Shown here one piece after another: positions 7,861-17,531 of a stretch of 64,000 bases of DNA; the first letter of the stretch is position 1, and every line of letters starts with the position of its first letter. Source of the stretch: Kitasatospora sp. SolWspMP-SS2h (GTDB taxonomy: Bacteria; Actinomycetota; Actinomycetes; Streptomycetales; Streptomycetaceae); NCBI RefSeq assembly GCF_003259315.1, contig NZ_QLLT01000011.1, positions 1-64,000 of the forward strand, read 5' to 3'. A program made the translations under genes and the position numbers. Below the pieces are notes generated by a model. That model was not told the DNA's origin, searched no databases, and saw only the letters and a list, made by a program, of their open reading frames with translations.

Positions 7861-10206
7861 TCAGGCCGGGATCTTGACCGTGCGGTCCTTGCCGGTCTTC
7901 GAGACGCCCTGCGCGATGGCGTCCGCCACGTCCTGCGGCGTGATCGCCGTCTGCTGGCCGTTGCGGGTGGTCTTCAGCTTGTCGAAGGTGGTGCCGACGG
8001 CGGCGGACAGCTTGTCCAGGTCCCACTTGAGGACCACGGTGCCGGACGCGTCCGGGGCCAGCACCAGCGCCTTGGCGGCGGTGTTGCGGCCGAAGGCGAA
8101 CTGCTTGGTGCCCGAGGTGACCGTGACGTTGCCGTTCAGGACCTGCTTGCCCAGGTTGTCGGCGGCCGCCTGGAGCACGTCCTGGCCGACCTTCGGCTGG
8201 GCGTCGGCGACCGGCAGCGCCACCTCGGCGTCCGCCCGGCCGGCCGCCCGGCCGCGGTACGCCTGCTCGACCAGGTCGGCGGCGGCGGCCGAGTCCAGCG
8301 CCTTGCCGCCGGCGCCCGGGACCACCTCGGTGCCGCCCGCCTCGGTGAAGCGGACGTAGCCCTCCTGGAGGCTCTGCCCCGACTTGGCGCCCAGGTCGTC
8401 CAGGGCGGCCTTCAGCTTCGCCCGGTCGACCCGCACCACCGGTTCGACGGCCTTGGCGCCGCCGGTCAGCGAGCCCAGCACCTCGACCGGGTTGTAGCTG
8501 TGCTTGGTCAGCGCGTCCACGGTCGCCGTGGTGTCGAAGCTCAGCCCGGCGCTGGCCGGGTCCAGGGTGACCGACTGGTCGCCGATCTTCACCTTGAGCG
8601 GCTGCTGCCCGGCCTTGCCGACCGAGCCGTCCAGCGCGGTCACCGCCTGGTCGCGGGAGTCGCCGCCGATGTCGGTGCCCAGCACCGTGGTGCCCTTGGG
8701 GATGTCCGACTGGTTCATCATCAGGCCGGCGCCGTACGCCGCCGCGCCGAGGAACAGCACGGCGCCGAGACCGGTCACGAGCAGCTTCCGGCCGCGACCG
8801 CCCTTCTTCTTCGCGGCGGGCGCCGGCTCCTTCCGCTCGGCGGGCGGCCGGGACTCGGCCGGGGCGTCCGGGGCCGGGGCCCGGGACGGTTCGCGCTTGG
8901 GCGTCGCGGCCCGCGAGCCGCCCGGGAACGGCTGCGCGGCGGGCAGGTCGGCGAACCGGCCACCGCCCTCGCCGGCCGGGCGGGGCCGGGGCTCCTCGGC
9001 GAACGGGTCGCCGCCGTCCGGGGACTTCAGGAACAGCTGGGTGGTCGGCGGGTCCGATATGCCGGCGCCCGGGGCCGGCTCGTCGCCGGTGATCGGGTCG
9101 AAGCCGCCGATCTGGGTGTCCTCCGGCTCCCCGGCGGCCTGCGGCGGCTCCGGGCGCTCGCCGCCGCGCGGCCCGGGGGCGGCGGTGGCGAACGGGTCGG
9201 CGGCGAACTGCTCGGTGGCGAACGGGTCGGTGGCGGCGAACGGGTCGGCGTCGGTCCGCGGCCGGCCCTGGCCGGGGTGCGGGGCCGTGAACGGGTCCTC
9301 GGCGGCGGCCGCGGACGGGCCCGGCTGCTGCTGGGGCTGCTGGGGCTGCTGCGACCGGGGCGGCTGCGGGGACTGCGGCTGCGGCTGCGGCTGGGCGAAC
9401 GGGTCCTGCGGGCCGCCCTGCCGGGCCTGCGGCTGCTGCCGCTCCGACCGCCGGGGCTGCTGCGCGGCGAACGGGTCCTGGGCGAACGGGTCCTGGGCCG
9501 CCTGGTCCGCCTGGTCCGGCGCGAACGGGTCCGGCGCGGCGGCGGCGGCGGCCCGGAGCGGTTCGCCCTGGTGCGGCAGCGGGTGGCCGCCGGTGCGCGA
9601 GGACGCCGCCGGGTCGGCCGGGGCGAACGGCGAGGCGGGCGCGCCGGACGGGCGCGGCGCGGGCTGCCGGGCGGCCTGCTGGGCCCCCGGGGCGCCCTGG
9701 ACCGGCCCCGCCGGGGCGGCGGCCGGGGCGGGCTCCGGACGGCCCTTCTGGCGCGGCTTGAACCACTCGCCGGTGGACTCCGACTCGGACGGCTTCGCCG
9801 CCTTCGCCGCGGACGGCTCCTGCCACTCCGGCGGCAGGGTCGGCGGGACGGCGGCGCGCGCCCCGCCGTCCATCACGCCGAGCACAGGGTCGCCCGCGCC
9901 GCCGCGGTGGCGCGGCCCGGGCGGCTCGGCGGGCGGCTCGTCCTTGACCTTGCTCTGCACCACGACCGGCGGGATCGGCCGCGAGCCGGGGATGTTGATC
10001 CGCACCCGGGTGGTCAGCGTGGTCTCCGTGGTCTTCGGCGCGGCGGCCTCGTCGGAGCGCGGACCGGGAGCGGTCCGTCCGGCGGCCGGGTCCGCGCCGT
10101 GCCCACCGGGCAGGCCGGTGCCGTACGGCGGGGTGCCCGACGGGTACGCGTCGGGGCCGCCGCGGCGGGGCTGCGGATGGGCGTTGTCAGATTCGCGGCT
10201 GCTCAA
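7861..10206 (-). CDS. Membrane-anchored protein with putative peptidoglycan-binding (PG_binding_4/VanW-associated) region and DPF-repeat cytoplasmic tail
   Basis: A 781-aa protein. The first ~470 residues are low-complexity, rich in Pro, Gln and Gly, and contain nine DPF(A/T) motifs. One membrane helix follows at about 472-495 (KLLVTGLGAVLFLGAAAYG). The C-terminal ~285 residues look extracytoplasmic and resemble the putative peptidoglycan-binding modules that accompany VanW domains (repeated GxxxDxAVxAL...SFDTTATVDALTKHSYNPV). I see no VanW domain itself. Single-helix topology with a disordered inner tail suggests a bridge between the cell wall and cytoplasmic partners; that is inference. The 291 bp upstream (10207-10497) probably hold its promoter. 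Confidence 0.75.
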   Translation of the reverse strand: MSSRESDNAHPQPRRGGPDAYPSGTPPYGTGLPGGHGADPAAGRTAPGPRSDEAAAPKTTETTLTTRVRINIPGSRPIPPVVVQSKVKDEPPAEPPGPRHRGGAGDPVLGVMDGGARAAVPPTLPPEWQEPSAAKAAKPSESESTGEWFKPRQKGRPEPAPAAAPAGPVQGAPGAQQAARQPAPRPSGAPASPFAPADPAASSRTGGHPLPHQGEPLRAAAAAAPDPFAPDQADQAAQDPFAQDPFAAQQPRRSERQQPQARQGGPQDPFAQPQPQPQSPQPPRSQQPQQPQQQPGPSAAAAEDPFTAPHPGQGRPRTDADPFAATDPFATEQFAADPFATAAPGPRGGERPEPPQAAGEPEDTQIGGFDPITGDEPAPGAGISDPPTTQLFLKSPDGGDPFAEEPRPRPAGEGGGRFADLPAAQPFPGGSRAATPKREPSRAPAPDAPAESRPPAERKEPAPAAKKKGGRGRKLLVTGLGAVLFLGAAAYGAGLMMNQSDIPKGTTVLGTDIGGDSRDQAVTALDGSVGKAGQQPLKVKIGDQSVTLDPASAGLSFDTTATVDALTKHSYNPVEVLGSLTGGAKAVEPVVRVDRAKLKAALDDLGAKSGQSLQEGYVRFTEAGGTEVVPGAGGKALDSAAAADLVEQAYRGRAAGRADAEVALPVADAQPKVGQDVLQAAADNLGKQVLNGNVTVTSGTKQFAFGRNTAAKALVLAPDASGTVVLKWDLDKLSAAVGTTFDKLKTTRNGQQTAITPQDVADAIAQGVSKTGKDRTVKIPA

Positions 10207-10497
10207 TGCTGCTCTGCTCCGGGTTCGCGGCCGGGCCGGCCGGGCCGTCCGCTGCGTATGGGGCGGGGACCGCCGGACGGCGGCCTGCGGCCGTGCGGCG
10301 GGCCGACCGGCCCCGGGGACATCGGCTGTTCACATGTCGGCTGCGGCGAGCGCCCCGCCACGCGAGTGGTGCCGAAGCTACCGTCCGACCCGGCCGGGCC
10401 GGACAGGGGGGTGGTCCGCCGGGGCACCACCTTACCGACAAGGCATCCGGGCCGGAGGACGACCGGGCATCCCGGTGGCCCCCCGACCCGCCGTGCG

Positions 10498-10953
10498 CTA
10501 GCGGCCGCCGTCCCTGACGGCCCGTCGGGGCTCCGGCGCCGGTGCGCCGAACAGGAACCCGGAGCGGGTCGGCAGGGTCGCGCAGACCACGCCGAGCACC
10601 GCGCCGCCGAACAGGTACAGGTACGCGGACGGAGTGGCGGAGAGCACCAGGTCACCCTCCGGACGGGGCGCCAGCAGCACCGCCAGCACCACGAACCAGC
10701 CGCCCAGCGCGACGCCCGCGCCGAGCTTGGTGCCGGTCGCCCGCAGCCCCCCGTAGAACAGCCCGGCGCAGGCCGCCAGCGCCAGGACCACGCCGAAGCC
10801 GCCCCACAGGGTCTGCACGAAAGCTCCGCACACCGACACCGCGGCGCCGAGCAGGAACAGCACGGCGTACACCGCGATCCGGACGCCGCGCGGCGGCATC
10901 GGCTCGGCCAGGCGCTGCTCGCGGACGCCGCGCAGGAGCTGGGGGAGCCTCAC
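10498..10953 (-). CDS. Small integral membrane protein (DUF6113-like), coupled to mshB
   Basis: A 151-aa protein with four hydrophobic segments (for example [22 protein letters not shown] and [16 protein letters not shown]) separated by short loops. Its ATG overlaps the mshB stop by 4 bp, so it is probably translated by coupling from mshB. I recognise it as the family usually annotated DUF6113 beside mshB in streptomycetes; a membrane protein gene also follows mshB in mycobacteria. No catalytic motif is visible and the function is unknown. A link to mycothiol metabolism rests on position only. Confidence 0.85.
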   Translation of the reverse strand: MRLPQLLRGVREQRLAEPMPPRGVRIAVYAVLFLLGAAVSVCGAFVQTLWGGFGVVLALAACAGLFYGGLRATGTKLGAGVALGGWFVVLAVLLAPRPEGDLVLSATPSAYLYLFGGAVLGVVCATLPTRSGFLFGAPAPEPRRAVRDGGR

Positions 10954-11837
10954 CGCTCCACCCCCGCGAACAGGTCGGTCTCCGGGGCGCCGGGGCCGGG
11001 CGCGCCGCGCACCAGCTCGTAGTACTCGGTGGCCAGCAGCGGCTGCCCGAGGCCGTTGCTGAGCGCGAAGTGGCGGCCGTCCACCGTGATCTGGGTGGCG
11101 TGCGCCCGCATCGCGGCGGCCTTCGCCCCGGCGTGCGCGGCGTTGTCCAGCACCGTGGTGACCACCTCGTCGTCCACCACGCCGGGGATCTGTCCGACCG
11201 GGGCGGTGCCCTCGAACGGCGCCTCGGCGGCGGTCCGCGCGAGCGCGGCCTCGATCACCGAGCGGGGCACCCGGTTGTAGTAGACCTTGGCGATCCGCCA
11301 GGGCGCGCCCAGCTCCGGGCGGAAGTCCGGGTCGGCGGCCAGCTCGTGGCCGCGCAGCGCCACCCGGTGCGCCTGGATGTGGTCGGGGTGGCCGTAGCCG
11401 CCGTTCTCGTCGTACGTCACCAGCACCTGCGGCCGGACCTCGCGGACCACCCCGGCCAGCAGGCCGGCCGCCTCGTCCACGTCCGCCCGCCAGAAGCAGG
11501 ACGGGTCGTCGTTGTCCGCGACGCCCATCATCCCGGAGTCCCGCCAGCGGCCCGGGCCGCCCAGGAAGCGGTGGTCGGTGACGCCCAGCGCGCGCATCGC
11601 GGCGGCGAGTTCGCCGATCCGGTGGGCCCCCAGGGCGTTGTCGCGGCCCTGCTCCAGGTGGGCCAGCTCCGGCGGGATCACCTCACCGCCCTCGCCCAGC
11701 GTGCAGGTCACCAGGGTGACCCGGACGCCCTCGGCCGCGTACCGGGCCATCGTGGAGCCGTTGTTGATCGACTCGTCGTCGGGGTGGGCGTGCACCAGCA
11801 GCAGCCCGCGCGAGTCGGCCGGGGGTACGGAGGTCAT
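10950..11837 (-). CDS. mshB: N-acetyl-1-D-myo-inositol-2-amino-2-deoxy-alpha-D-glucopyranoside deacetylase (MshB)
   Basis: A 295-aa zinc deacetylase of the LmbE-like/PIG-L family. It removes acetate from GlcNAc-inositol in mycothiol biosynthesis, the main thiol of actinobacteria. The metal site is seen near the N-terminus as HAHPDDES and later as [12 protein letters not shown], the two zinc-binding stretches of MshB. Length and motif spacing match the family. I start it at the ATG at 11837 ([13 protein letters not shown]); the frame is open much further upstream but that part has no similarity. Its last bases overlap the membrane protein gene (10498-10953), forming a two-gene unit. Confidence 0.95.
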   Translation of the reverse strand: MTSVPPADSRGLLLVHAHPDDESINNGSTMARYAAEGVRVTLVTCTLGEGGEVIPPELAHLEQGRDNALGAHRIGELAAAMRALGVTDHRFLGGPGRWRDSGMMGVADNDDPSCFWRADVDEAAGLLAGVVREVRPQVLVTYDENGGYGHPDHIQAHRVALRGHELAADPDFRPELGAPWRIAKVYYNRVPRSVIEAALARTAAEAPFEGTAPVGQIPGVVDDEVVTTVLDNAAHAGAKAAAMRAHATQITVDGRHFALSNGLGQPLLATEYYELVRGAPGPGAPETDLFAGVER

Positions 11838-11859
11838 GCCCGGCAGCTTACGGCCAGGC

Positions 11860-11898
11860 CGCGGCCCGCCCGGAGGGGGACACCCCGGGCGGGCCGCG
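11860..11898 (-). terminator. Strong hairpin between the 64-aa gene and mshB
   Basis: A perfect 14-bp stem (CGCGGCCCGCCCGG at 11860-11873, CCGGGCGGGCCGCG at 11885-11898) with an 11-nt loop. It lies 31 bp after the stop of the micro-gene and 22 bp before the mshB start. It could terminate the first transcript or fold in the mshB leader. Confidence 0.6.
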
Positions 11899-11929
11899 CA
11901 CTGATCCGACAAGATCGACCGGACAGGGT

Positions 11930-12124
11930 CTAGAGGTCCAGGCCGTTGAGCATCCCGGCCAGGTTGGACGTCACCTGCTGGATCGTCGGCGCGATCGAGC
12001 TGGACGCCAGGTAGAAGCCGAGCAGCGAGCACACCAGCGCGTGGCTCAGCTTCAGGGTCGACCGGCGGACCAGCACCACGACCACCACCAGCATCAGTAC
12101 GACGGCGGAGACGGACAAAGCCAT
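11930..12124 (-). CDS. Micro membrane protein, 64 aa
   Basis: A 64-aa protein with an N-terminal hydrophobic helix ([18 protein letters not shown]), a basic stop-transfer, and a second moderately hydrophobic stretch ([17 protein letters not shown]). An ATG start with AGGAAGGG-like sequence upstream and a hairpin after the gene support it as an independent transcript. Similar tiny proteins are annotated as hypothetical in streptomycetes. It has no recognisable domain and I cannot assign a function. It is divergent from the S9 peptidase gene across 242 bp of shared promoter DNA. Confidence 0.7.
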   Translation of the reverse strand: MALSVSAVVLMLVVVVVLVRRSTLKLSHALVCSLLGFYLASSSIAPTIQQVTSNLAGMLNGLDL

Positions 12125-12366
12125 GACGGCTCACACCCTTCCTCGGGTGCGCTGCCCCGGGGCGGGGCAGCGGGCGGAACGATGGTCCAGACATACCCGA
12201 TGAGTGACGTACAGGTAACGTTCCGTGAGGTGGTCCGGGGTGTCGCGCCGCCCGGTCCGGCCCGCGGCACCCCCGGTCAGCGGCCCTCCGAACGGTCGTA
12301 CGCCTCCTCCGGGCGGGCTGCGCCGTCCGGGTGATCACCGGCGGGCGGGGCCGTAGGGTCGGGCCC

Positions 12367-14484
12367 ATGACGACCGAGAAGCCGCAGGACACCTTCCCCC
12401 GGCAGTACGCCCGCACCGGGCGGTTCACCGCGGGCGCGCCCCGCTCGTTCAGCGTCTCCCCGGACGGCGCCGGGGTGCTGTTCCTGCGCGCCCGCGGCGA
12501 CGGGCGGCACGGCAACCTGCTGTGGCGGCTGGACGTGGCCACCGGCACCGAGCGGGTGCTCGCCGACCCCGGGGAGCTGCTCGGCGGCGGCGCGGAGGAG
12601 CTGTCCGCCGCCGAGCGGGCCCGCCGCGAGCGCAGCCGGGAGACCTCCGCCGGGATCGTCGGCTACGCCCTGGACGCGGCCGGGCGCACCGCCGCCTTCG
12701 TGCTCTCCGGGCGGCTGTTCGCGGTCGACACCGACAGCGGCGCCACCCGCGAACTGCCCGCCGCCACCCCGCTGCTGGACCCGCGGCCCAGCCCCGACGG
12801 CACCCGGGTCGCCTACGCCACCCCCGGCGGCGAGCTGCGGGTGACCGCCGCCGACGGCAGCGGCGACCGGCTGCTGGCCGGGCCCGAGGCGGCCGGGGTC
12901 GGCTGGGGGCAGGCCGAGTTCATCGCCCAGGAGGAGATGGGCCGCGACCGCGGCCACTGGTGGGCGCCGGACGGGAGCGCGCTGCTGGCCGCCCGGGTCG
13001 ACGACACCCCGGTGCGCCGCTGGTGGATCGCCGACCCGGCCAACCCCGGCCGCCCGCCGGTCGAGGTCGCCTACCCGGCGGCCGGCACGCCCAACGCCGA
13101 GGTCGGGCTCTGGCGGCTCGGCCTGGACGGCACCCGCACCGAGATCCGCTGGGACCGTGCGGCGTACCCGTACCTGGCCCGGGTGCACTGGTCGGCCGGC
13201 GGGCCGCCGCTGCTCCAGGTGCAGGCCCGCGACCAGCGCGAACAGCTGCTGCTGGAGGCCGACCCGGCCACCGGGGAGACCACGGTGCTGGTCACCGAGC
13301 GGGACGCGGACTGGCTGGAGCTGTTCGCCGGGTCGCCGGTGCGGCGGGCCGACGGGCAGCCGGTGCGGATCACCGACCGGGACGGCGTGCGGGTCCTGGC
13401 CGTCGGCGAGCGGGCGCTCACCGACGCCGGGCTGCACGTGCGCGCGGTGCTCGGGACGGACGGCGAGCGGGTGCTGTTCACCGCCTCCGCCGGGGCCGCC
13501 GAGTTCGAGCGCCGCCCGCCCGGCTGGCTGGGCGTCTTCGAGGCCGGGCCGGACGGCGTCCGGGAGGTCGGCGAGGGCGCGCTCGGCGCGGTGCGCGGCG
13601 GCGGCACCACCGTGCTCACCACCGCCCACCCGGCGCGGCCCGGCACCACCGTCACCGTGCACCGCGCGGGCGCCGAACCGCTGGTGATCGCCTCGCACGC
13701 GGCCACCCCGCTGCTGGCGGCCCGGCCGGTGTTCCGGTTCGCCGGCGAGCGGCGCATCCCGTGCGCGGTGCTGCTGCCCACCGGCTACGACCCGGACGCC
13801 GACGGGAGGCTGCCCGTCCTGATGGACCCGTACGGCGGCCCGCACGGGCAGCGGGTGGTGCGGGCGCACAACCCGCACCTGGTGTCGCAGTGGTTCGCCG
13901 ACCAGGGCTTCGCGGTGATCGTCGCGGACGGGCGCGGCACCCCCGGGCACAGCCCCGGCTGGGAGAAGTCGATCAGCCGGCGCACCGCCGAGGTCTCGGT
14001 CCGGGACCAGGTCGACGCGCTGCACGCGCTCGCCGAGCAGTTCCCGCTCGACCTGGACCGGGTCGCGATCCGCGGCTGGTCGTACGGCGGCTACCTGGCC
14101 GCCGCCGCGGTGCTCCGCGAACCGGACGTCTTCCACGCCGCGGTGGCCGGCGCGCCCGTCACCGAGCACGACCTGTACGACACCCACTACACCGAGCGCT
14201 ACTACGGCGACCCGCGCACCGAACCCGAGTCGTACCGGGCCAACTCGCTGGTGGAGCTGGCCCCTTCGCTGCGCCGGCCGCTGATGATCGTGCACGGCCT
14301 GGCCGACGACAACGTGGTGGTCGCGCACAGCCTGCGGCTGTCCACCGCGCTGCTCGCGGCCGGGCGCCCGCACACCGTGCTGCCGCTGTCCGGGGTGACC
14401 CACATGACCCCGCAGGAGCAGGTCGCGGAGAACCTGCTGCTGCTCCAGGTCCGCTTCCTGAAGGACGCGCTCGGCCTGTCGTGA
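12367..14484 (+). CDS. S9 family peptidase (dipeptidyl-peptidase IV / prolyl-oligopeptidase-like)
   Basis: A 705-aa serine peptidase. The N-terminal ~440 residues form a beta-propeller of the DPP-IV N-terminal type, and the C-terminal ~250 residues are the alpha/beta hydrolase domain. The nucleophile motif is [12 protein letters not shown], the acid is in [12 protein letters not shown] and the histidine in [10 protein letters not shown], giving the Ser-Asp-His triad in order. The oxyanion-region motif [12 protein letters not shown] is present, and [11 protein letters not shown] matches the Glu-containing loop that binds the peptide amino terminus in DPP-IV. No signal peptide is seen, so it is probably cytoplasmic and trims short peptides. 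The ATG at 12367 is chosen over an upstream in-frame ATG at 12331 because family similarity starts there. Confidence 0.93.
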   Translation: MTTEKPQDTFPRQYARTGRFTAGAPRSFSVSPDGAGVLFLRARGDGRHGNLLWRLDVATGTERVLADPGELLGGGAEELSAAERARRERSRETSAGIVGYALDAAGRTAAFVLSGRLFAVDTDSGATRELPAATPLLDPRPSPDGTRVAYATPGGELRVTAADGSGDRLLAGPEAAGVGWGQAEFIAQEEMGRDRGHWWAPDGSALLAARVDDTPVRRWWIADPANPGRPPVEVAYPAAGTPNAEVGLWRLGLDGTRTEIRWDRAAYPYLARVHWSAGGPPLLQVQARDQREQLLLEADPATGETTVLVTERDADWLELFAGSPVRRADGQPVRITDRDGVRVLAVGERALTDAGLHVRAVLGTDGERVLFTASAGAAEFERRPPGWLGVFEAGPDGVREVGEGALGAVRGGGTTVLTTAHPARPGTTVTVHRAGAEPLVIASHAATPLLAARPVFRFAGERRIPCAVLLPTGYDPDADGRLPVLMDPYGGPHGQRVVRAHNPHLVSQWFADQGFAVIVADGRGTPGHSPGWEKSISRRTAEVSVRDQVDALHALAEQFPLDLDRVAIRGWSYGGYLAAAAVLREPDVFHAAVAGAPVTEHDLYDTHYTERYYGDPRTEPESYRANSLVELAPSLRRPLMIVHGLADDNVVVAHSLRLSTALLAAGRPHTVLPLSGVTHMTPQEQVAENLLLLQVRFLKDALGLS

Positions 14485-14495
14485 GCGCCCGGACC

Positions 14496-14520
14496 GTGAC
14501 ATCCGTCATGCGGAGGTCAC
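14496..14520. promoter_or_regulatory. 25-bp dyad upstream of the ABC exporter / two-component operon
   Basis: Half-sites GTGAC-N-TCCG and CGGA-N-GTCAC are arranged around a 5-bp centre, giving a near-perfect dyad. It lies 85 bp before the ATPase start and 12 bp after the peptidase stop. Position and symmetry suit a dimeric LuxR/NarL-type regulator, and the operon encodes one (17532-18161). Autoregulation is inference. Confidence 0.55.
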
Positions 14521-14604
14521 GACGGCGCGCACTGCCGCGGACACCCCCGTCCCGAGGAGTCTGGAGGAGTCGGAGAGAACGGCTCTCGAAAGGACTCGGT
14601 TCGG

Positions 14605-15564
14605 ATGACGACGGGAACGGGGGAGGTCGCGGCCTTCCGGAACGTCAGCAAGAGCTACGGCCGGGTGAAGGCGGTGAACGGCCTCGACCTGGTGCTGCGC
14701 CCGGGCGAGACGGTCGCCCTGCTCGGCCCCAACGGCGCGGGCAAGTCCAGCAGCCTCGACTTGCTGCTGGGCCTGCGCGAACCGGACAGCGGCACGGTCG
14801 AGCTGTTCGGCGGTACCCCGCGCGCGGCGATCGCGGCCGGCCGGGTCGGGGCGATGCTGCAGAGCGGCGGCCTGATGACGGACGTCAAGGTCCGCGAGAT
14901 CGTCGAACTGGCCTGCAAGGTGCACCCCCGCGGCCACGGCGTCGACGAGGTGCTGACCACCGCCGGGATCACCGAGATCGCCGACCGGCGGGTCGACAAG
15001 CTCTCCGGCGGCCAGGAGCAGCGCGTCCGGTTCGCCCTCGCGGTGGCCGGCGCCAACGACCTGATCGTCCTGGACGAACCCACCACCGGCATGGACGTCT
15101 CGGTCCGCCGCCAGTTCTGGGAGGCCATGCGGGCCCAGGCCGACGCCGGCCGCACCGTGCTGTTCGCCACCCACTACCTGGAGGAGGCCGACTCCATCGC
15201 CGACCGGGTCCTGGTCCTGCACAAGGGCCGGCTGATCGCCGACGGCTCCTCCGCCGAGATCAAGGCCCGGGCCGGCGCCCGCCGGATCGGCTTCGAACTC
15301 CACCCCTCCGACGGCGGCACCTTCGACGAGGCCGTGCTGCGCGCCCTGCCCGGCACCGTCGGCCTGGACGTCAGCACCCGCGCCGACGGCGTGCGCACCG
15401 TCCGGATCCGCTCCGCCGACGCCGACGCCGGCGTCGCCGCGCTCTACAAGGCGGGCCTGTACCCGCGCGGGCTGGAAGTCACCAGCCTCGGCCTGGAACA
15501 GGCCTTCCTCACCATCACCGGCGAGCAGGACCGCAACGAGAGCGAAGAGGAGAACGCGCGATGA
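14605..15564 (+). CDS. ABC exporter ATP-binding protein
   Basis: A 319-aa ATPase of the ABC-2 drug/lipid exporter class. Walker A is LLGPNGAGKSSSLDLL, the signature is LSGGQEQRVRFALAV, Walker B is LIVLDEPTTGMDV, and the H-loop is FATHYLEEAD. About 90 residues after the ATPase core form the C-terminal extension seen in CcmA/DrrA-like exporters. It is the first gene of a four-gene operon: its stop overlaps the permease start by 4 bp (ATGA), and the kinase and regulator follow. This set (exporter plus its own two-component system) often responds to antibiotics or membrane stress; the actual substrate is unknown. Confidence 0.94.
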   Translation: MTTGTGEVAAFRNVSKSYGRVKAVNGLDLVLRPGETVALLGPNGAGKSSSLDLLLGLREPDSGTVELFGGTPRAAIAAGRVGAMLQSGGLMTDVKVREIVELACKVHPRGHGVDEVLTTAGITEIADRRVDKLSGGQEQRVRFALAVAGANDLIVLDEPTTGMDVSVRRQFWEAMRAQADAGRTVLFATHYLEEADSIADRVLVLHKGRLIADGSSAEIKARAGARRIGFELHPSDGGTFDEAVLRALPGTVGLDVSTRADGVRTVRIRSADADAGVAALYKAGLYPRGLEVTSLGLEQAFLTITGEQDRNESEEENAR

Positions 15565-16283
15565 CCACCCTGGTCCGGCTGGAGATCCTGCGCACCCTGC
15601 GCAACAAGCGGTACCTGATGTTCACCGTGCTCTACCCGGCGCTGCTGTACGTCTTCTTCATCAGCGCCTACGGCAGCGGCGGCACGGTGGCCGGCGGGGT
15701 CTCGGTCAAGTCGTACTTCATGGTCTCGATGGCCACCTTCGGCGCGGTCGGCGCGGTGCTGACCGGCTCCGCCCAGCGGATCTCGCTGGAGCGCAAGAGC
15801 GGCTGGACCCGCCAGCTGCGGCTCACCGCCCTGCCCGGCCGGGCCTACACCCTGGGCAAGATCGCCGCCTGCGCGGTCACCACGCTCCCCGCCATCCTGG
15901 TGGTCTTCGTGATCGGCGCGATCGAGGGCGTCGACCTCACCGCCGTCCAGTGGCTCGGCCTGGGCGTCGCGCTCTGGCTCGGCAGCTTCGTCTTCGCCGC
16001 GCTCGGCGTCGCCCTCGGCTACGCGGCCCAGCCGGACGCGATCCAGCCGGTCGTGATGATCGTCTACATGCTGATGGCGCTGTTCGGCGGCACCTGGTTC
16101 CCGGTCAGCGACTCGCTGAAGACGTACGCCCGGTTCAACCCGGTCTACGACTACAACCAGCTGGCCTCGTTCATCCACGGCCAGGGCGTGGCCGGCCTCC
16201 CGATCGCCGCGCTCGCCGCCTTCCTCGCGGTCTTCACCGCCGCCGCGGCCTACCTGTACCGCAAGGACGCCCAGCAGGCATGA
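15561..16283 (+). CDS. ABC-2 type exporter permease
   Basis: A 240-aa membrane subunit with about six hydrophobic segments, beginning MTTLVRLEILRTLRNKRYLM, the short cytoplasmic start typical of ABC-2 permeases. The motif AQRISLERKSGWTRQLRLTAL in the middle is the conserved coupling region of this family, and the last helix ends in a basic YLYRKDAQQA. ATGA overlaps at both ends (with the ATPase gene upstream and the kinase gene downstream) indicate translational coupling and equal stoichiometry. It works with the ATPase at 14605-15564. Confidence 0.92.
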   Translation: MTTLVRLEILRTLRNKRYLMFTVLYPALLYVFFISAYGSGGTVAGGVSVKSYFMVSMATFGAVGAVLTGSAQRISLERKSGWTRQLRLTALPGRAYTLGKIAACAVTTLPAILVVFVIGAIEGVDLTAVQWLGLGVALWLGSFVFAALGVALGYAAQPDAIQPVVMIVYMLMALFGGTWFPVSDSLKTYARFNPVYDYNQLASFIHGQGVAGLPIAALAAFLAVFTAAAAYLYRKDAQQA

Positions 16284-17521
16284 TGGCGCCCATGCAGACG
16301 CCCGCCCCGGCCCGCCGCCCCGACCGCAACGGGGAGGCCGGGCCGGACGGCCGTTGGACCACCTACCCCGGCGCGCCGGTGGACACCAGGCGCCAACTGA
16401 TGGTCAAGCTCGCCTGGACCTCGGTGTGGGCGTTCTACCTGGCCTACCCGCTCCAGGACCTGGCGACCCGGCAGCACACCCGGTCGGCGACCGTCGCCGG
16501 CGCCGTCGCGCTGGCCGTCTTCCTGGCCGCCTACCTGACCGTCGTGATCGTCCGCAACCGCCGCGGCCACCCGGCCCGGCAGTACCTGCCGCTCGCCCTG
16601 ATGGCCGCGATCGCCGTCGGCACCTCGTACACCCTCGGCGAGTCCTGGCTGACCCTGTTCACCTACACCTCGGTGTGCGCCGCGGTCACCTTCCCCGGCC
16701 GGCTCGGCGTCGTCGGCGTCCTCGCCACCACCGGCGTCTTCGCCCTGGTCGGGCTGACCAGCCGCGCCGACGTCGAGACCATGGTCAGCATCGGCCTGCC
16801 CTGCGTGCTGGCCGGGCTCGCCATGCTCGGCATGCAGCGGCTGGTCACCACCATGCGGGAGCTGCGCGAGGCCCGGGCCGCCGTCGCCCACCTCGCCGCC
16901 TCCGAGGAACGGCTGCGGCTGGCCCGCGACCTGCACGACCTGCTCGGCCACTCGCTCTCGCTGATCGCCATCAAGGGCGAACTCACCGGACGCCTGATGG
17001 ACGCCGGCAAGACCGCCGACGCCCGCGCCCAGGTCGCCGACATCGAACAGGTCGCCCGGCAGTCGCTGGCCGACGTCCGCAGCGCCGTCAGCGGCTTCCG
17101 CCGCCCCACCCTGCCGGTCGAACTCGCCGCCGCCCGCACCGCGCTGGCCGCCAGCCAGGTCGCGCTCGACGCCGACCCCCGGCTCGCCGAGGACCACCCC
17201 GGCCTGGGCCCCGAGGAGTCCGGCGTGCTCGCCTGGGCGCTGCGCGAGGCCGTCACCAACGTGGTCCGGCACGGCGCCGGCGCCACCCGGTGCGGCGTCC
17301 ACCTCGACGAGACCTGGGAGGAGGACGGCCGCTACGCCGTCCTGGAGGTCGTCGACAACGGCCCCGGCCCCGGCAAGTCCGCCGCCGGCAACGGCCTGTC
17401 CGGCCTCGGCGAGCGGCTGGCCCAGGTCGGCGGCCGGCTGGAGACCGCCGCCGCCAACCGCGGCAAGGGCTTCCGGCTGCGCGCCCTGGTCCCGCTGCGG
17501 CCCGGCCCCAGCGGGGAATAG
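16280..17521 (+). CDS. Sensor histidine kinase (HisKA_3 / NarL-partner type)
   Basis: A 413-aa membrane kinase. Residues ~40-190 contain about five to six hydrophobic segments with very short loops, so the sensor probably detects a signal within the membrane. A short coiled region follows, then the dimerisation/phosphoacceptor box RLARDLHDLLGHSLSLIA, whose first histidine (in DLHD) is the expected phosphorylation site. The ATPase domain shows the N-box EAVTNVVRH and the glycine boxes DNGPGPGKS and NGLSGLGERL. The architecture matches DesK/LiaS-like kinases. The start ATG overlaps the permease stop by 4 bp; the response regulator begins 10 bp after its stop. Confidence 0.94.
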   Translation: MMAPMQTPAPARRPDRNGEAGPDGRWTTYPGAPVDTRRQLMVKLAWTSVWAFYLAYPLQDLATRQHTRSATVAGAVALAVFLAAYLTVVIVRNRRGHPARQYLPLALMAAIAVGTSYTLGESWLTLFTYTSVCAAVTFPGRLGVVGVLATTGVFALVGLTSRADVETMVSIGLPCVLAGLAMLGMQRLVTTMRELREARAAVAHLAASEERLRLARDLHDLLGHSLSLIAIKGELTGRLMDAGKTADARAQVADIEQVARQSLADVRSAVSGFRRPTLPVELAAARTALAASQVALDADPRLAEDHPGLGPEESGVLAWALREAVTNVVRHGAGATRCGVHLDETWEEDGRYAVLEVVDNGPGPGKSAAGNGLSGLGERLAQVGGRLETAAANRGKGFRLRALVPLRPGPSGE

Positions 17522-17531
17522 GCTGCCCGGC

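Noticed and set aside
7324-11022. A 1232-codon open frame antisense to the DPF-motif protein gene
   Set aside because: It is Arg/Gly-rich with no domain, and runs opposite to a gene with clear domain structure; such frames are expected in GC-rich DNA.
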